45,431 nt of DNA from an uncultured Prevotella sp. GTDB lineage: Bacteria; Bacteroidota; Bacteroidia; Bacteroidales; Bacteroidaceae. The stretch is taken from the NCBI GenBank assembly GCA_900315035.1, contig OMXO01000040.1, positions 1 to 45,431 of the forward strand. The letters run 5' to 3'. Under the pieces are notes generated by a model. The model saw only the letters and a program-made list of their open reading frames with translations, was not told the DNA's origin and made no database searches. A program made the position numbers and the translations under genes. Every line of letters begins with the position of its first letter. Positions within the stretch are counted from its first letter, which is position 1. Below, piece after piece: positions 32,280 through 40,529 of the stretch.

Positions 32280-33175
32280 ATGAATGAACAATACTATCAG
32301 ACGCTGAAATCAGCAGAGACAGAAGACTGGCTCGACTTCCATGTCATCAGACCCTTCTGTTCTTCTTCTTTGCTCAGGGCAGCTTCTACTACGAAGGTGT
32401 CGAAGGACTGCTCTACAACCTCTTCGGGATCTTCCTGCTGATGTGGGCCGACTTCTTCGACTGTACAGACGGACAATTGGCCCGACTGACGGGTAAGAAG
32501 AGTCGGTTGGGTCGTATCCTCGACGGGACAGCAGGTTTTGTGTGGTTCATCCCCATCTACCTGGTACTCGTCTGGCGCTTCTATCAGCACCATGAGATCG
32601 AGTTCGGATGGCTGGGTATCGAAGACACACCTGAGAACACGCTGATAGCCACGGTAATCGTATTTATTCTCGGCAATATCTCAGGTTTTCTGGGCATGGG
32701 TGGACAGACACGACTGGCCGACTATTACATCCAGGTGCATCTCTTCTTCCTGAAAGGAGAGAAAGGCAGTGAGCTCGACAACTCGGTGAAGCAGCAGGAG
32801 ATGTATGACCAGATGCCTGCCGACGCCCCCTACTACGAGCGCTGGTTCCAGAAGTCGTATGTCGATTACACGAAGAAGCAGGAGAAGTCAACCCCCGAGT
32901 TCCAGCGTCTGTTAGGTCTGTTGAAACAGAAATACGGCACGGTGGATCAGATACCTGCTGAGGTGCGCGAGGAGATCCATCGGGAGTCGCTGGCCATCAT
33001 GAAATGGAACGGCTTGCTGACCTTCAACTTCAGAGAGTTCTGGTTCTTCCTGTTCTGTCTGTTGGATGTGCCCGTGCTGAACTTCCTGTTCGAAATCATC
33101 GCCATGTCGCTATTGACGATGTATATCAACAAGCGCCATGAGGGCTTCTGCAAGCGCATCGCAGACCAACTATAA
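32280..33175 (+). pseudogene. CDP-alcohol phosphatidyltransferase, N-terminal deletion and frameshift
   Basis: The frame from ATG 32280 reads MNEQYYQTLKSAETEDWLDF and HVIRP and then runs into unrelated sequence. From about 32357 another frame gives FAQGSFYYEG, then the family motif DCTDGQLARLTGKKSRLGR (a DG-AR-G-like core) and five membrane helices to 33175. The segment that normally joins them (roughly 25 residues with the first helix) is absent. CDP-alcohol phosphatidyltransferases build phospholipid head groups. As drawn, the gene would not make a full enzyme. Confidence 0.75.
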
Positions 33176-33185
33176 CAACAACCGG

Positions 33186-34232
33186 ATGAAGTGGACCAAG
33201 AATAAGCTGAACAACCTCTTCTTCTTTTTAGGACTGGGAGCAGTGGTGGTGATGATGCTGACCTTCGACGTCAGTTTCATCGAACTGTGGGACCATCTGT
33301 GTCATGCAGGCTACTGGCTGATTCCCATCATCGGCATCTGGATCGTGGTCTATGGACTCAATGCCCTGGCCTGGCAGGCGATGATCGAAGGGAATATCGG
33401 GCGCAAGGCGCCTCTGAGTTTCTGGCGCCTGTATCAGTTGACCATCACCGGCTATGCCCTGAACTATGCTACTCCTGTGGGAGGACTGGGGGGTGAGCCC
33501 TACCGTATCATGGAACTCTCGAAAGACATCGACAAACAGCATGCCACATCGAGCGTGATCCTCTATGCGATGATGCATTTCTTTGCCCATTTCTGGTTCT
33601 GGTTCCTGAGTATCTTCATCTATATCGGACTGGTGATGATCGGTGATCTGCCTATCAGTCCGGCCATCGGTATCACCCTGGGAATCATCGTCGTGTTCTG
33701 TCTGACCGCCTTCTACATCATCTCACGAGGCTATAAGAACGGTCTGGTAAAATACGTGTTGGGCGTGTTGAGTCATATCCCCGGACTGAAGCGTTGGACC
33801 CTGAAACTATGGGCTGGCCACGCTGAAGCCATCAAGAACATCGACGAACAGATAGCAGCCCTCTATAGTCAGGACACAAAGGCCTTCTACAAGAGTCTGG
33901 TGTATGAGTATCTCTCGCGTGTCGTACAGAGTTCGGAGGTGATGTTCATGCTGTTGCTCTTCGGTATCGACTGTGGAGGAGGGTTAGGCGGACTGACGCT
34001 GACGTTCCTGCACAGCATCCTCATCGTATCGTTTACCACCCTCTTTGCCAATCTGATCGGATTCCTGCCCATGCAGTTGGGCGTGCAGGAAGGTGGGTTC
34101 GTGCTCTCCATCGCTGCCATGGGGCTCTCTGCAGCCTTAGGTATCTTTGTGAGCATCATCTGTCGGGTGAGGGAGATTATTTGGATTATCATCGGGATTG
34201 GGCTGATGAAGATGAGGAGGTTTGAGATTTGA
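33186..34232 (+). CDS. LPG-synthase-type flippase-like membrane protein
   Basis: A 348-aa protein with about eight membrane helices (LysPG_TM family, also known as the AglD/MprF flippase-like domain). Motifs include GGLGGEPYRI near residues 100-109 and PMQLGVQEGGF near 296-306. It may flip a lipid head-group product across the inner membrane. It starts 10 bp after the phosphatidyltransferase. The last residues (RRFEI) and the TGA stop are encoded by heptamer array H4. Confidence 0.8.
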   Translation: MKWTKNKLNNLFFFLGLGAVVVMMLTFDVSFIELWDHLCHAGYWLIPIIGIWIVVYGLNALAWQAMIEGNIGRKAPLSFWRLYQLTITGYALNYATPVGGLGGEPYRIMELSKDIDKQHATSSVILYAMMHFFAHFWFWFLSIFIYIGLVMIGDLPISPAIGITLGIIVVFCLTAFYIISRGYKNGLVKYVLGVLSHIPGLKRWTLKLWAGHAEAIKNIDEQIAALYSQDTKAFYKSLVYEYLSRVVQSSEVMFMLLLFGIDCGGGLGGLTLTFLHSILIVSFTTLFANLIGFLPMQLGVQEGGFVLSIAAMGLSAALGIFVSIICRVREIIWIIIGIGLMKMRRFEI

Positions 34233-34251
34233 GATTTGAGGTTTGAGGTTT
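34217..34251. repeat. Heptamer array H4
   Basis: GAGGTTT, two GAGATTT, two GAGGTTT. It overlaps the end of the flippase gene, supplies its stop, and lies 21 bp before the aminotransferase start. Confidence 0.9.
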
Positions 34252-34272
34252 ATTAAAAAAAGATATAATGTC

Positions 34273-35220
34273 ATGAATTATCTGGACAGAAACGAATTTA
34301 ACTTTGAGCCGAGCCAGAAAGTGGTGGAGGCTATCAAGTATTTTGACCCGAAGACACTGTGCTTCTATACCCGTATCTATGATCAGGGTAAGAAGAGTGT
34401 GATCTCCGTCAAACTGAGTGAGATCTATGGGGTGCCTGAGGAACAGGTGCTGCTGACCTATGGCGGTGAGGATATGTTGAAGAACGCCATCCACTATTTC
34501 CTGATGGTGGGCGACAACAAGAAGATCCTCATCCCGGAGTTCTCATGGTGGTATTACAACCGCGTGGCATCTGAGTGTGGCGGTACGTTTGAGATGTATC
34601 CCCTGCACGAGCAGGACGACACCTTCGCCTATGATATCGACGAGGTGATCTCCTCGCCTCACCCAACAATCCGACAGGTAACGGACTGACACCGGAGGAG
34701 ATCGGGAAGATCATGGAGAACATCCCCTCGGACACGATGGTGCTCATCGACGAGGCCTATGCCAGCTTTATCAGTACCGACACCGACTATATCGCACCGT
34801 TGGTGAACAAGTACAGTAACCTGATTATCTCACGTACTCTGTCGAAGTTCTATGGTCTGCCCGGTCTGCGCGTGGGCTTTGGCTTTATCGGCAAGGGACA
34901 TGAGCAGTTTGAGAGCTACATCAACAAATACCTGGGCGAAGGTGGCTGACGACATGGAATGGGGCCGACAGCTCTACAAGGAGAAACTGGGCGGACTGCC
35001 TGGTTTCAAGGTGTATAAGTCGGTGGCCAACTTCATCCTCATCAAGTATCCGATTGAGATCAAGGACAAGTTGATGGAGGCCCTGAAGGTGCAGGACTAC
35101 AAGATCAAGTTCATGAGCGACAAGGGCTTGGAGTCGTGTCTGCGTATCACGCTGGGACGTAAGGAGCAGACGCAGACGGTAGTTGACACGATTTTACAAG
35201 TTTTGAGGTTTGAGATTTGA
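34273..35220 (+). pseudogene. PLP-dependent aminotransferase (class I/II), two deletions with frameshifts
   Basis: Three frames carry consecutive parts. 34273-34689 starts MNYLDRNEFNFEPSQKVVEA. From 34659 the next frame has SPNNPTGNGLTPEEI, LIDEAYASF and ISRTLSKFYGLPGLRVGFG, which holds the PLP-lysine. From 34942 the third has VADDMEWGRQLYKEKL to the end. At both joints sequence expected in the family is missing. The gene resembles histidinol-phosphate aminotransferases but sits with a nucleotidyltransferase and a phosphatidyltransferase, so it may serve an amino head group. The C-terminus RFEI and stop come from heptamer array H5. Confidence 0.75.
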
Positions 35221-35232
35221 GGTTTCAGGTTT
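35205..35232. repeat. Heptamer array H5
   Basis: GAGGTTT, GAGATTT, GAGGTTT, CAGGTTT, ending directly at the ATG of the nucleotidyltransferase gene. Confidence 0.9.
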
Positions 35233-35982
35233 ATGATCGGAGTGATATTGGCAGCGGGGATGGCCAAGCGGCTGAGACCCTTGACAGACAAGATGCCGAA
35301 ATGTCTGTTGGAAGTAGGTGGGATGACCTTGTTGGAACGTACGGTAAGAGCCATGCGGGAGGCAGGGATCCGGGAGTTTGTCGTGGTGACTGGTTATAAG
35401 GCTGAGATGATCAGGGACTTCCTGGAAGCCTATGCCCAACGGGAAAGTGGCGTCAGTTTCACCTTCCTGCACAATGCCGACTACGAGCATAACAACAACA
35501 TCTACTCGCTGTGGATGGCTGGTCAGGTGGTGAAAGGACAGGAGTTCCTGTTGATGGACAGTGATATCCTTTGTGACCCTGCAGCCGTGGTCAGGATTGG
35601 TCAGGAGCCCACGTCAGCCCTCGCCGTGAACAGGCATGAACTGGGCGAAGAAGAGATGAAAGTGGTGGTCGATGGCGACCTGAACATCACCGCCATCAGT
35701 AAGACCTGTAACCCCGAAGAGGCCATGGGTGAGTCGGTAGGTATCGAGAAGATTACGGCTAACTACAGTACGGCCCTCTATCAGGAACTCGACCAGATGA
35801 TTGAGCAGGAAGGACTCATCGACATCTTCTATGAACGTGCCTTTGAGCGCCTCATCAGTCAGGGACATACCTTCAAGGTGGTGGACACCACCCACTATTT
35901 CTCGTATGAACTCGATACGCCAGAAGACCTGGCCCATGCACAGGAGGTGATGCCTGAAAGTCTAAAATTCATAGCAAAATGA
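35233..35982 (+). CDS. Sugar/choline-phosphate nucleotidyltransferase (LicC-like)
   Basis: A 249-aa NTP-transferase. The nucleotide-binding motif LAAGMAKRLRPLTDKMPKCL lies at 6-25, the metal-binding DSDIL at 109-113 and NIYSLWMA at 90-97, which together look like CTP:phosphocholine-type enzymes. It would activate a phosphorylated alcohol as a CDP derivative. Next to a CDP-alcohol phosphatidyltransferase and an aminotransferase this suggests an amino-alcohol head group; the substrate is unknown. The whole gap to the previous gene is a heptamer array. Confidence 0.82.
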   Translation: MIGVILAAGMAKRLRPLTDKMPKCLLEVGGMTLLERTVRAMREAGIREFVVVTGYKAEMIRDFLEAYAQRESGVSFTFLHNADYEHNNNIYSLWMAGQVVKGQEFLLMDSDILCDPAAVVRIGQEPTSALAVNRHELGEEEMKVVVDGDLNITAISKTCNPEEAMGESVGIEKITANYSTALYQELDQMIEQEGLIDIFYERAFERLISQGHTFKVVDTTHYFSYELDTPEDLAHAQEVMPESLKFIAK

Positions 35983-35998
35983 CAATATTTTAGCGATT

Positions 35999-36032
35999 TT
36001 TGTGGCATTTTGAAAACTATTTGCTAACTTTG
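35999..36032 (+). promoter_or_regulatory. Promoter of the GltA fusion gene
   Basis: TTTG at 35999-36002 and TAACTTTG at 36025-36032. Leader about 27 nt. Confidence 0.6.
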
Positions 36033-36065
36033 CAGGCAAAATAAGAGAAACTAAGCAAATAAGAA

Positions 36066-38426
36066 ATGAATAAGATCGTAAGAAAAGAACAATTCTCGGA
36101 AAAGGTTTTCCTTTTCGAAATTGAGGCTCCGCTGATAGCGAAGAGTCGTAAGGCCGGTAACTTCGTGATTGTACGTGTCGGCAAGAAAGGTGAGCGTATG
36201 CCACTGACCATTGCCGGTGCAGACATTGAGAAAGGTACGATTACACTGGTGGTACAGAAGGTGGGTCTCTCGTCGATGAAACTCTGTGAGTTGAACGTCG
36301 GTGACTACGTGACCGATGTGGTAGGTCCACTGGGTAACCCCACGAAGATCGAAAAATATGGTACTGTGGTCTGTGCAGGTGGTGGACTGGGTGTAGCCCC
36401 GATGCTGCCCATCATCCAGGCCCTGAAAGCTGCAGGCAACCGTATCCTGAGTGTGATGGCCGGTCGTTCGAAGGATCTGATTATCCTGGAAGACAAGGTG
36501 CGTGAGAGTTCGGATGAGGTGATCATCATGACCGACGACGGATCGTATGGTGAGAAAGGTGTGGTAACGGTAGGTATCGAGAAGTTTATCGAACAGGAGC
36601 ATGTCGATAAGGTCTTCGCCATCGGTCCTCCTATCATGATGAAGTTCTCGAACCTGACGGCCCAGAAGCATAACATCCCCTGTGAAGTATCACTGAACAC
36701 CATTATGGTGGACGGTACGGGTATGTGTGGTGCCTGCCGACTGACCATCGGTGGCAAGACGAAGTTCGTCTGTATCGACGGTCCTGAGTTTGATGGTGCC
36801 CTCGTTGACTGGGACGAGATGTTCAAGCGTATGGGTACCTTCAAGCGCGAAGAACAGGAAGAACTCGCTCATTACCAGGAACACCAGGATGGGTTTGAGG
36901 TTGGAGGTTCGAAGGTTGAGGTTTCTTCCGATAAAGATATCGTGATGGATGATGATCCGACGAACGATACCATCGAGGTACTGACAGACCGTAATGCAGA
37001 GTGGCGTAAGGCCCTGCAACAGAGCATGAAACCCAAGGAGCGCACTCAGATAGAGCGTGTGGTGATGCCAGAGCTCGACCCTGTGTATCGTGCGACTACC
37101 CGAACAGAAGAAGTAAATATCGGACTGACCAAGGAGATGGCCATGACAGAGGCCAAGCGCTGTCTGGACTGTGGCAAACCCTCGTGTGTGGAAGGCTGTC
37201 CGGTGAACATCAATATCCCCTCGTTTATCAAGAACATTGAGCGTGGACAGTTCCTGGCTGCTGCCAAGGTGCTGAAGAACACCTCTGCCCTACCCGCTGT
37301 CTGTGGTCGTGTCTGTCCTCAGGAGAAGCAGTGTGAGAGCAAGTGTATCCACCTGAAGATGAACTCCAAGCCTGTGGCTATCGGTTATCTGGAGCGTTTT
37401 GCTGCTGACTTCGAGCGTGAGAGTGGTAACATCTCTCTGCCGGAGATAGCACCAGCCAATGGCATCAAGATTGCTGTCGTTGGTTCTGGTCCTGCCGGTC
37501 TGTCGTTTGCCGGTGACATGGTGAAGAAAGGTTACGACGTGTATGTGTTTGAGGCCCTCCATGAGATCGGTGGTGTGCTGAAATATGGTATCCCCGAGTT
37601 CCGTCTGCCCAACAAGATTGTGGATGTGGAGATCGAGAACCTCGCTAAGATGGGTGTACACTTCCAGACCGACGTCATCGTGGGTAAGACCATCAGCGTC
37701 GAACAACTCGAGGCACAGGGCTTCAAGGGCATCTTCGTAGGTTCTGGTGCCGGTCTGCCCAACTTCATGAATATCCCGGGTGAGAACTCTATCAACATCA
37801 TGTCGTCGAACGAATATCTGACTCGTGTGAACCTGATGGATGCTGCCAACCCCACGACCGATACCCCATTGAACCCCGCCAAGAGCGTGCTCGTCGTGGG
37901 TGGTGGTAATACGGCCATGGACTCTTGTCGTACAGCCAAGCGCTTAGGTGCTGAGGTGACACTCGTCTATCGTCGTTCTGAGGTGGAGATGCCTGCCCGA
38001 CTCGAGGAGGTGAAACATGCCAAGGAGGAGGGTATCAACTTCCTGACGCTGCATAATCCTATCGAATATATCGCTGATGAGCAGGGTGCCGTGAAGCAGG
38101 CAGTGCTCCAGGTGATGGAACTCGGTGAGCCTGACGCATCTGGTCGTCGCAGTCCTGTACCTGTGGAGGGCAAGACCGTCACCCTCGATGTCGATCAGGT
38201 AATTGTGGCTGTCGGTGTATCACCCAACCCACTCGTGCCGAAGTCGATCGAAGGACTGGAACTGGGCCGCAAGAACACGATCGCCGTCTCTGAGGAGATG
38301 CAGTCGTCGCGTGCTGAGATCTTTGCCGGTGGTGATATCGTTCGTGGTGGTGCTACCGTGATCCTCGCCATGGGTGATGGTCGTCGTGCTGCCTTGAACA
38401 TGGATAAGCACCTGAAAGGGGTTTGA
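36066..38426 (+). CDS. gltA: Fused PyrK-like FAD/Fe-S protein and glutamate synthase small subunit (GltA)
   Basis: A 786-aa fusion. Residues ~1-280 are a ferredoxin-reductase-like FAD/NAD domain with a [2Fe-2S] cluster region (GTGMCGACRLTIGG). Residues ~320-786 are the glutamate synthase small-chain type: RCLDCGKPSCVEGCP, CGRVCPQEKQCESKC, FAD motif VVGSGPAGLSFAG and NADPH motif VVGGGNTAMDSC. Such fusions are common in Bacteroidales and anaerobes and may act like NfnAB-type electron-bifurcating transhydrogenases. The linker (about residues 276-287, GFEVGGSKVEV) is encoded by a degenerate heptamer array. The TGA stop comes from another heptamer pair. Confidence 0.88.
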   Translation: MNKIVRKEQFSEKVFLFEIEAPLIAKSRKAGNFVIVRVGKKGERMPLTIAGADIEKGTITLVVQKVGLSSMKLCELNVGDYVTDVVGPLGNPTKIEKYGTVVCAGGGLGVAPMLPIIQALKAAGNRILSVMAGRSKDLIILEDKVRESSDEVIIMTDDGSYGEKGVVTVGIEKFIEQEHVDKVFAIGPPIMMKFSNLTAQKHNIPCEVSLNTIMVDGTGMCGACRLTIGGKTKFVCIDGPEFDGALVDWDEMFKRMGTFKREEQEELAHYQEHQDGFEVGGSKVEVSSDKDIVMDDDPTNDTIEVLTDRNAEWRKALQQSMKPKERTQIERVVMPELDPVYRATTRTEEVNIGLTKEMAMTEAKRCLDCGKPSCVEGCPVNINIPSFIKNIERGQFLAAAKVLKNTSALPAVCGRVCPQEKQCESKCIHLKMNSKPVAIGYLERFAADFERESGNISLPEIAPANGIKIAVVGSGPAGLSFAGDMVKKGYDVYVFEALHEIGGVLKYGIPEFRLPNKIVDVEIENLAKMGVHFQTDVIVGKTISVEQLEAQGFKGIFVGSGAGLPNFMNIPGENSINIMSSNEYLTRVNLMDAANPTTDTPLNPAKSVLVVGGGNTAMDSCRTAKRLGAEVTLVYRRSEVEMPARLEEVKHAKEEGINFLTLHNPIEYIADEQGAVKQAVLQVMELGEPDASGRRSPVPVEGKTVTLDVDQVIVAVGVSPNPLVPKSIEGLELGRKNTIAVSEEMQSSRAEIFAGGDIVRGGATVILAMGDGRRAALNMDKHLKGV
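36892..36926 (+). repeat. Degenerate heptamer array H6 in the inter-domain linker
   Basis: Five units: GGTTTGA, GGTTGGA, GGTTCGA, AGGTTGA, GGTTTCT. Unit 2 has TGG where a regular array would put an in-frame TGA. Confidence 0.7.
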
Positions 38427-38522
38427 GGTTTGAAGGCTGCGAGTAAGCGAGAGCAGAGTCAAGCTAGCTTGAGCTCTGCCGAGCGGGAGCAGGCTCGATA
38501 CGAAGTATCAAGTTTGAGGGTT
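38421..38522. repeat. Heptamer pair H7 and palindromic element upstream of ttcA
   Basis: GTTTGAGGTTTGA at the GltA stop, then an imperfect palindrome GCAGAGTCAAGCT / AGCTTGAGCTCTGC (38449-38475) that resembles 4376-4437 in reverse, and AGTTTGAGGGTT just before the ATG at 38523. Confidence 0.6.
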
Positions 38523-39350
38523 ATGGAGAGCCGTCGCCTGGAGAAACGTTTGAAAGAACGGTTTGTCAAGGCGATGGCTACTTATCATCTGATAGAGGAT
38601 GATGACAAGATACTCGTGGGACTGTCGGGGGGCAAGGATTCACTCCTGTTGACAGAGCTGTTGGCCAAGCGGTCGAAGATACAGCATCCACGTTTCTCGG
38701 TAGAGGCGATCCACGTGAGGATGGCGAATATCCATTATGAGACAGATACTGCTTATCTGGAGCAGTTTTGCAAGGCACTGGGGGTCAAACTCCACGTCGT
38801 CACCACCCATTTCGAGGTCCAAGAGGCGTCACTTGCTCCCACAGGTTCGCAAGAAAATCTCCGACCGCTTGCTCCCGAAGGGACGCAAGTCGGTACACAA
38901 GAAAACCTCAAAACTCAAAACTCAAAACTCAAAAAACAAAAGCAGCCCTGTTTCCTCTGTTCGTGGAACCGCCGAAAACAACTGTTCAACCTGGCACAGG
39001 AACTGGGATGCAACAAGATCGCCTTAGGGCACCATCAGGATGATATCCTGCATACGGCCCTGATGAACCTGACCTTCCAGTCGCATTTTGCCACGATGCC
39101 CGTCAGACTGAAGATGCGGAAGATGCCACTGACACTGATCCGTCCACTCTGTCTGATCCAGGAGACCGACATCAAGGCATGGGCGGAACTGCAAGGCTAT
39201 GAGCCACAGAAGAAGCGCTGTCCCTATGAGACCAGTTCGAACCGGACGAGTATCAAGGCGATGTATGACCAACTGGAGCAATTGAACCCCGAGGTGCGAT
39301 ACAGTCTGTGGAGTGCCTTGGAAACAGACAACAAACTGATTGAAGAATAA
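38523..39350 (+). CDS. ttcA: TtcA-like tRNA 2-thiocytidine synthetase with repeat-coded insertion
   Basis: A 275-aa PP-loop ATPase. SGGKDS lies at 35-40, the Fe-S/catalytic pair C143 and C146 in CFLCSWNRR, and GHHQDD near 168-173. TtcA thiolates C32 of tRNA. The start at 38523 (MESRRLEKRL) fits the family; the longer frame from 38430 translates repeat sequence. Residues ~101-140 are encoded by two copies of the 22-bp palindrome and four heptamers, in frame, between the PP-loop half and the first cysteine of CFLC. I expect homologues to have a short link here. Confidence 0.82.
   Translation: MESRRLEKRLKERFVKAMATYHLIEDDDKILVGLSGGKDSLLLTELLAKRSKIQHPRFSVEAIHVRMANIHYETDTAYLEQFCKALGVKLHVVTTHFEVQEASLAPTGSQENLRPLAPEGTQVGTQENLKTQNSKLKKQKQPCFLCSWNRRKQLFNLAQELGCNKIALGHHQDDILHTALMNLTFQSHFATMPVRLKMRKMPLTLIRPLCLIQETDIKAWAELQGYEPQKKRCPYETSSNRTSIKAMYDQLEQLNPEVRYSLWSALETDNKLIEE
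38832..38889 (+). repeat. Two 22-bp palindromic repeats in ttcA
   Basis: 38832-38853 (CTTGCTCCCACAGGTTCGC then AAG) and 38868-38889 (CTTGCTCCCGAAGGGACGC then AAG). They encode LAPTGSQ and LAPEGTQ. The same element is at 17442-17463 in wzc. Confidence 0.7.
38903..38930 (+). repeat. Heptamer array H8 in ttcA
   Basis: AAACCTC followed by three AAAACTC; read in frame as part of NLKTQNSKL. Confidence 0.8.
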
Positions 39351-39361
39351 CAACCGAAGAT

Positions 39362-40516
39362 ATGACCTTGAGGAAACTGCTTATACTATCACTGGCCCTG
39401 TTGGTGGCTGGTCCGATGGAGGCCCAGAAGAAAAAGAAAAGGCCCAGAAAACCGGCTGTAGAGGTGCCAAAGGAAGACCCGCGTATCACGAATATGCGGG
39501 AGATGACACAACAGATCCTGATCATCGACAGTATCGTCGCTGACAAGGATCAGGTACTGGCACAGATCCATCTCTCGGAAGACGCAGGACAACTGATGAC
39601 CTCCAAGACCTTCACAGGGAAGGCGATGAGTGGTCAGGCCTTTGTCAACGAGATGGGTAACAAGGCCTATCTGAGTCTGCCTGATGACAGTCTGAAGCAA
39701 CAACTCTACACCTGTGACCTGTTAGGCGGTGAGTGGAGTCAGCCCGAGGCCCTGCAAGGACTGAACGACGGACTCATCGAAACCTCCTACCCCTATATGT
39801 TGGCTGACGGTCAGACCCTGTATTTTGCTGGCCAGGGTGAAGAGAGCATCGGAGGCTATGATATCTTCTTTACCCGCTATGATGCCCATAGTGGCCGGTT
39901 CCTGAAGCCAGAGAACCTCGGTATGCCCTTCAACTCTGAAGCCAACGACTATCTGTATGTGATCGACGAGTACAGACAGTTGGGCTATTTTGTCACAGAC
40001 CGTCGTCAACCAGAAGGCAAGGTCTGTATCTATATCTTCGTGCCTGCAGAAAGCAGACAGACTTATGATGCCGGGGTGTATTCAGAACAGCAGATACGTG
40101 ATTTTGCAGCCATCACACGCATCGCAGACACCTGGACAGACAAGAAAGCCAGAGAGGCAGCCATGGCCCGTCTGAAGGCTGTAAACAGTGCTCAGAAGCG
40201 CGTCAAGACAGTTGCGCCAGATGCTCAGCAGTGTCTGGTCATCACTGATGCCCTCACCTACTCGACTGCCAGTGACTTCAAGTCGAAAGAGGCGGCCAGT
40301 CTGTATCAGCAACTGGTGCAGGTGCGTCAGAAACTCAGTCAGTTGGAGTCACAGACCGAGCAGTTGCGTACCCTCTATCATCAGGCTGGCAAGGCTGAGC
40401 GCAAGAGTCTGCAGACAGAGATCGTGCAGGCAGAAAGTGAACTGAAAGCCCTCTATGCCACCGAGAAGAGGCTCGAGAAACAAACAAGACAAGCAGAAAT
40501 CAAAGTTATCAACTAA
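39362..40516 (+). CDS. Exported PD40 (WD40-like) protein with coiled-coil tail
   Basis: A 384-aa secreted protein. The signal peptide ends at GPMEAQ (residue ~21) and is followed by a very basic stretch (KKKKRPRKP). The middle has PD40-type beta-propeller repeats: SYPYMLADGQTLYFAGQG and GGYDIFFTRYD, then a weaker one. The C-terminal ~80 residues are a coiled coil (QLVQVRQKLSQLESQTEQL). It resembles the OmpA-linked propeller proteins of Bacteroidota but lacks an OmpA domain. Function is unknown, probably periplasmic. It lies 11 bp after ttcA. Confidence 0.8.
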   Translation: MTLRKLLILSLALLVAGPMEAQKKKKRPRKPAVEVPKEDPRITNMREMTQQILIIDSIVADKDQVLAQIHLSEDAGQLMTSKTFTGKAMSGQAFVNEMGNKAYLSLPDDSLKQQLYTCDLLGGEWSQPEALQGLNDGLIETSYPYMLADGQTLYFAGQGEESIGGYDIFFTRYDAHSGRFLKPENLGMPFNSEANDYLYVIDEYRQLGYFVTDRRQPEGKVCIYIFVPAESRQTYDAGVYSEQQIRDFAAITRIADTWTDKKAREAAMARLKAVNSAQKRVKTVAPDAQQCLVITDALTYSTASDFKSKEAASLYQQLVQVRQKLSQLESQTEQLRTLYHQAGKAERKSLQTEIVQAESELKALYATEKRLEKQTRQAEIKVIN

Positions 40517-40529
40517 ACATATCAAGTCT

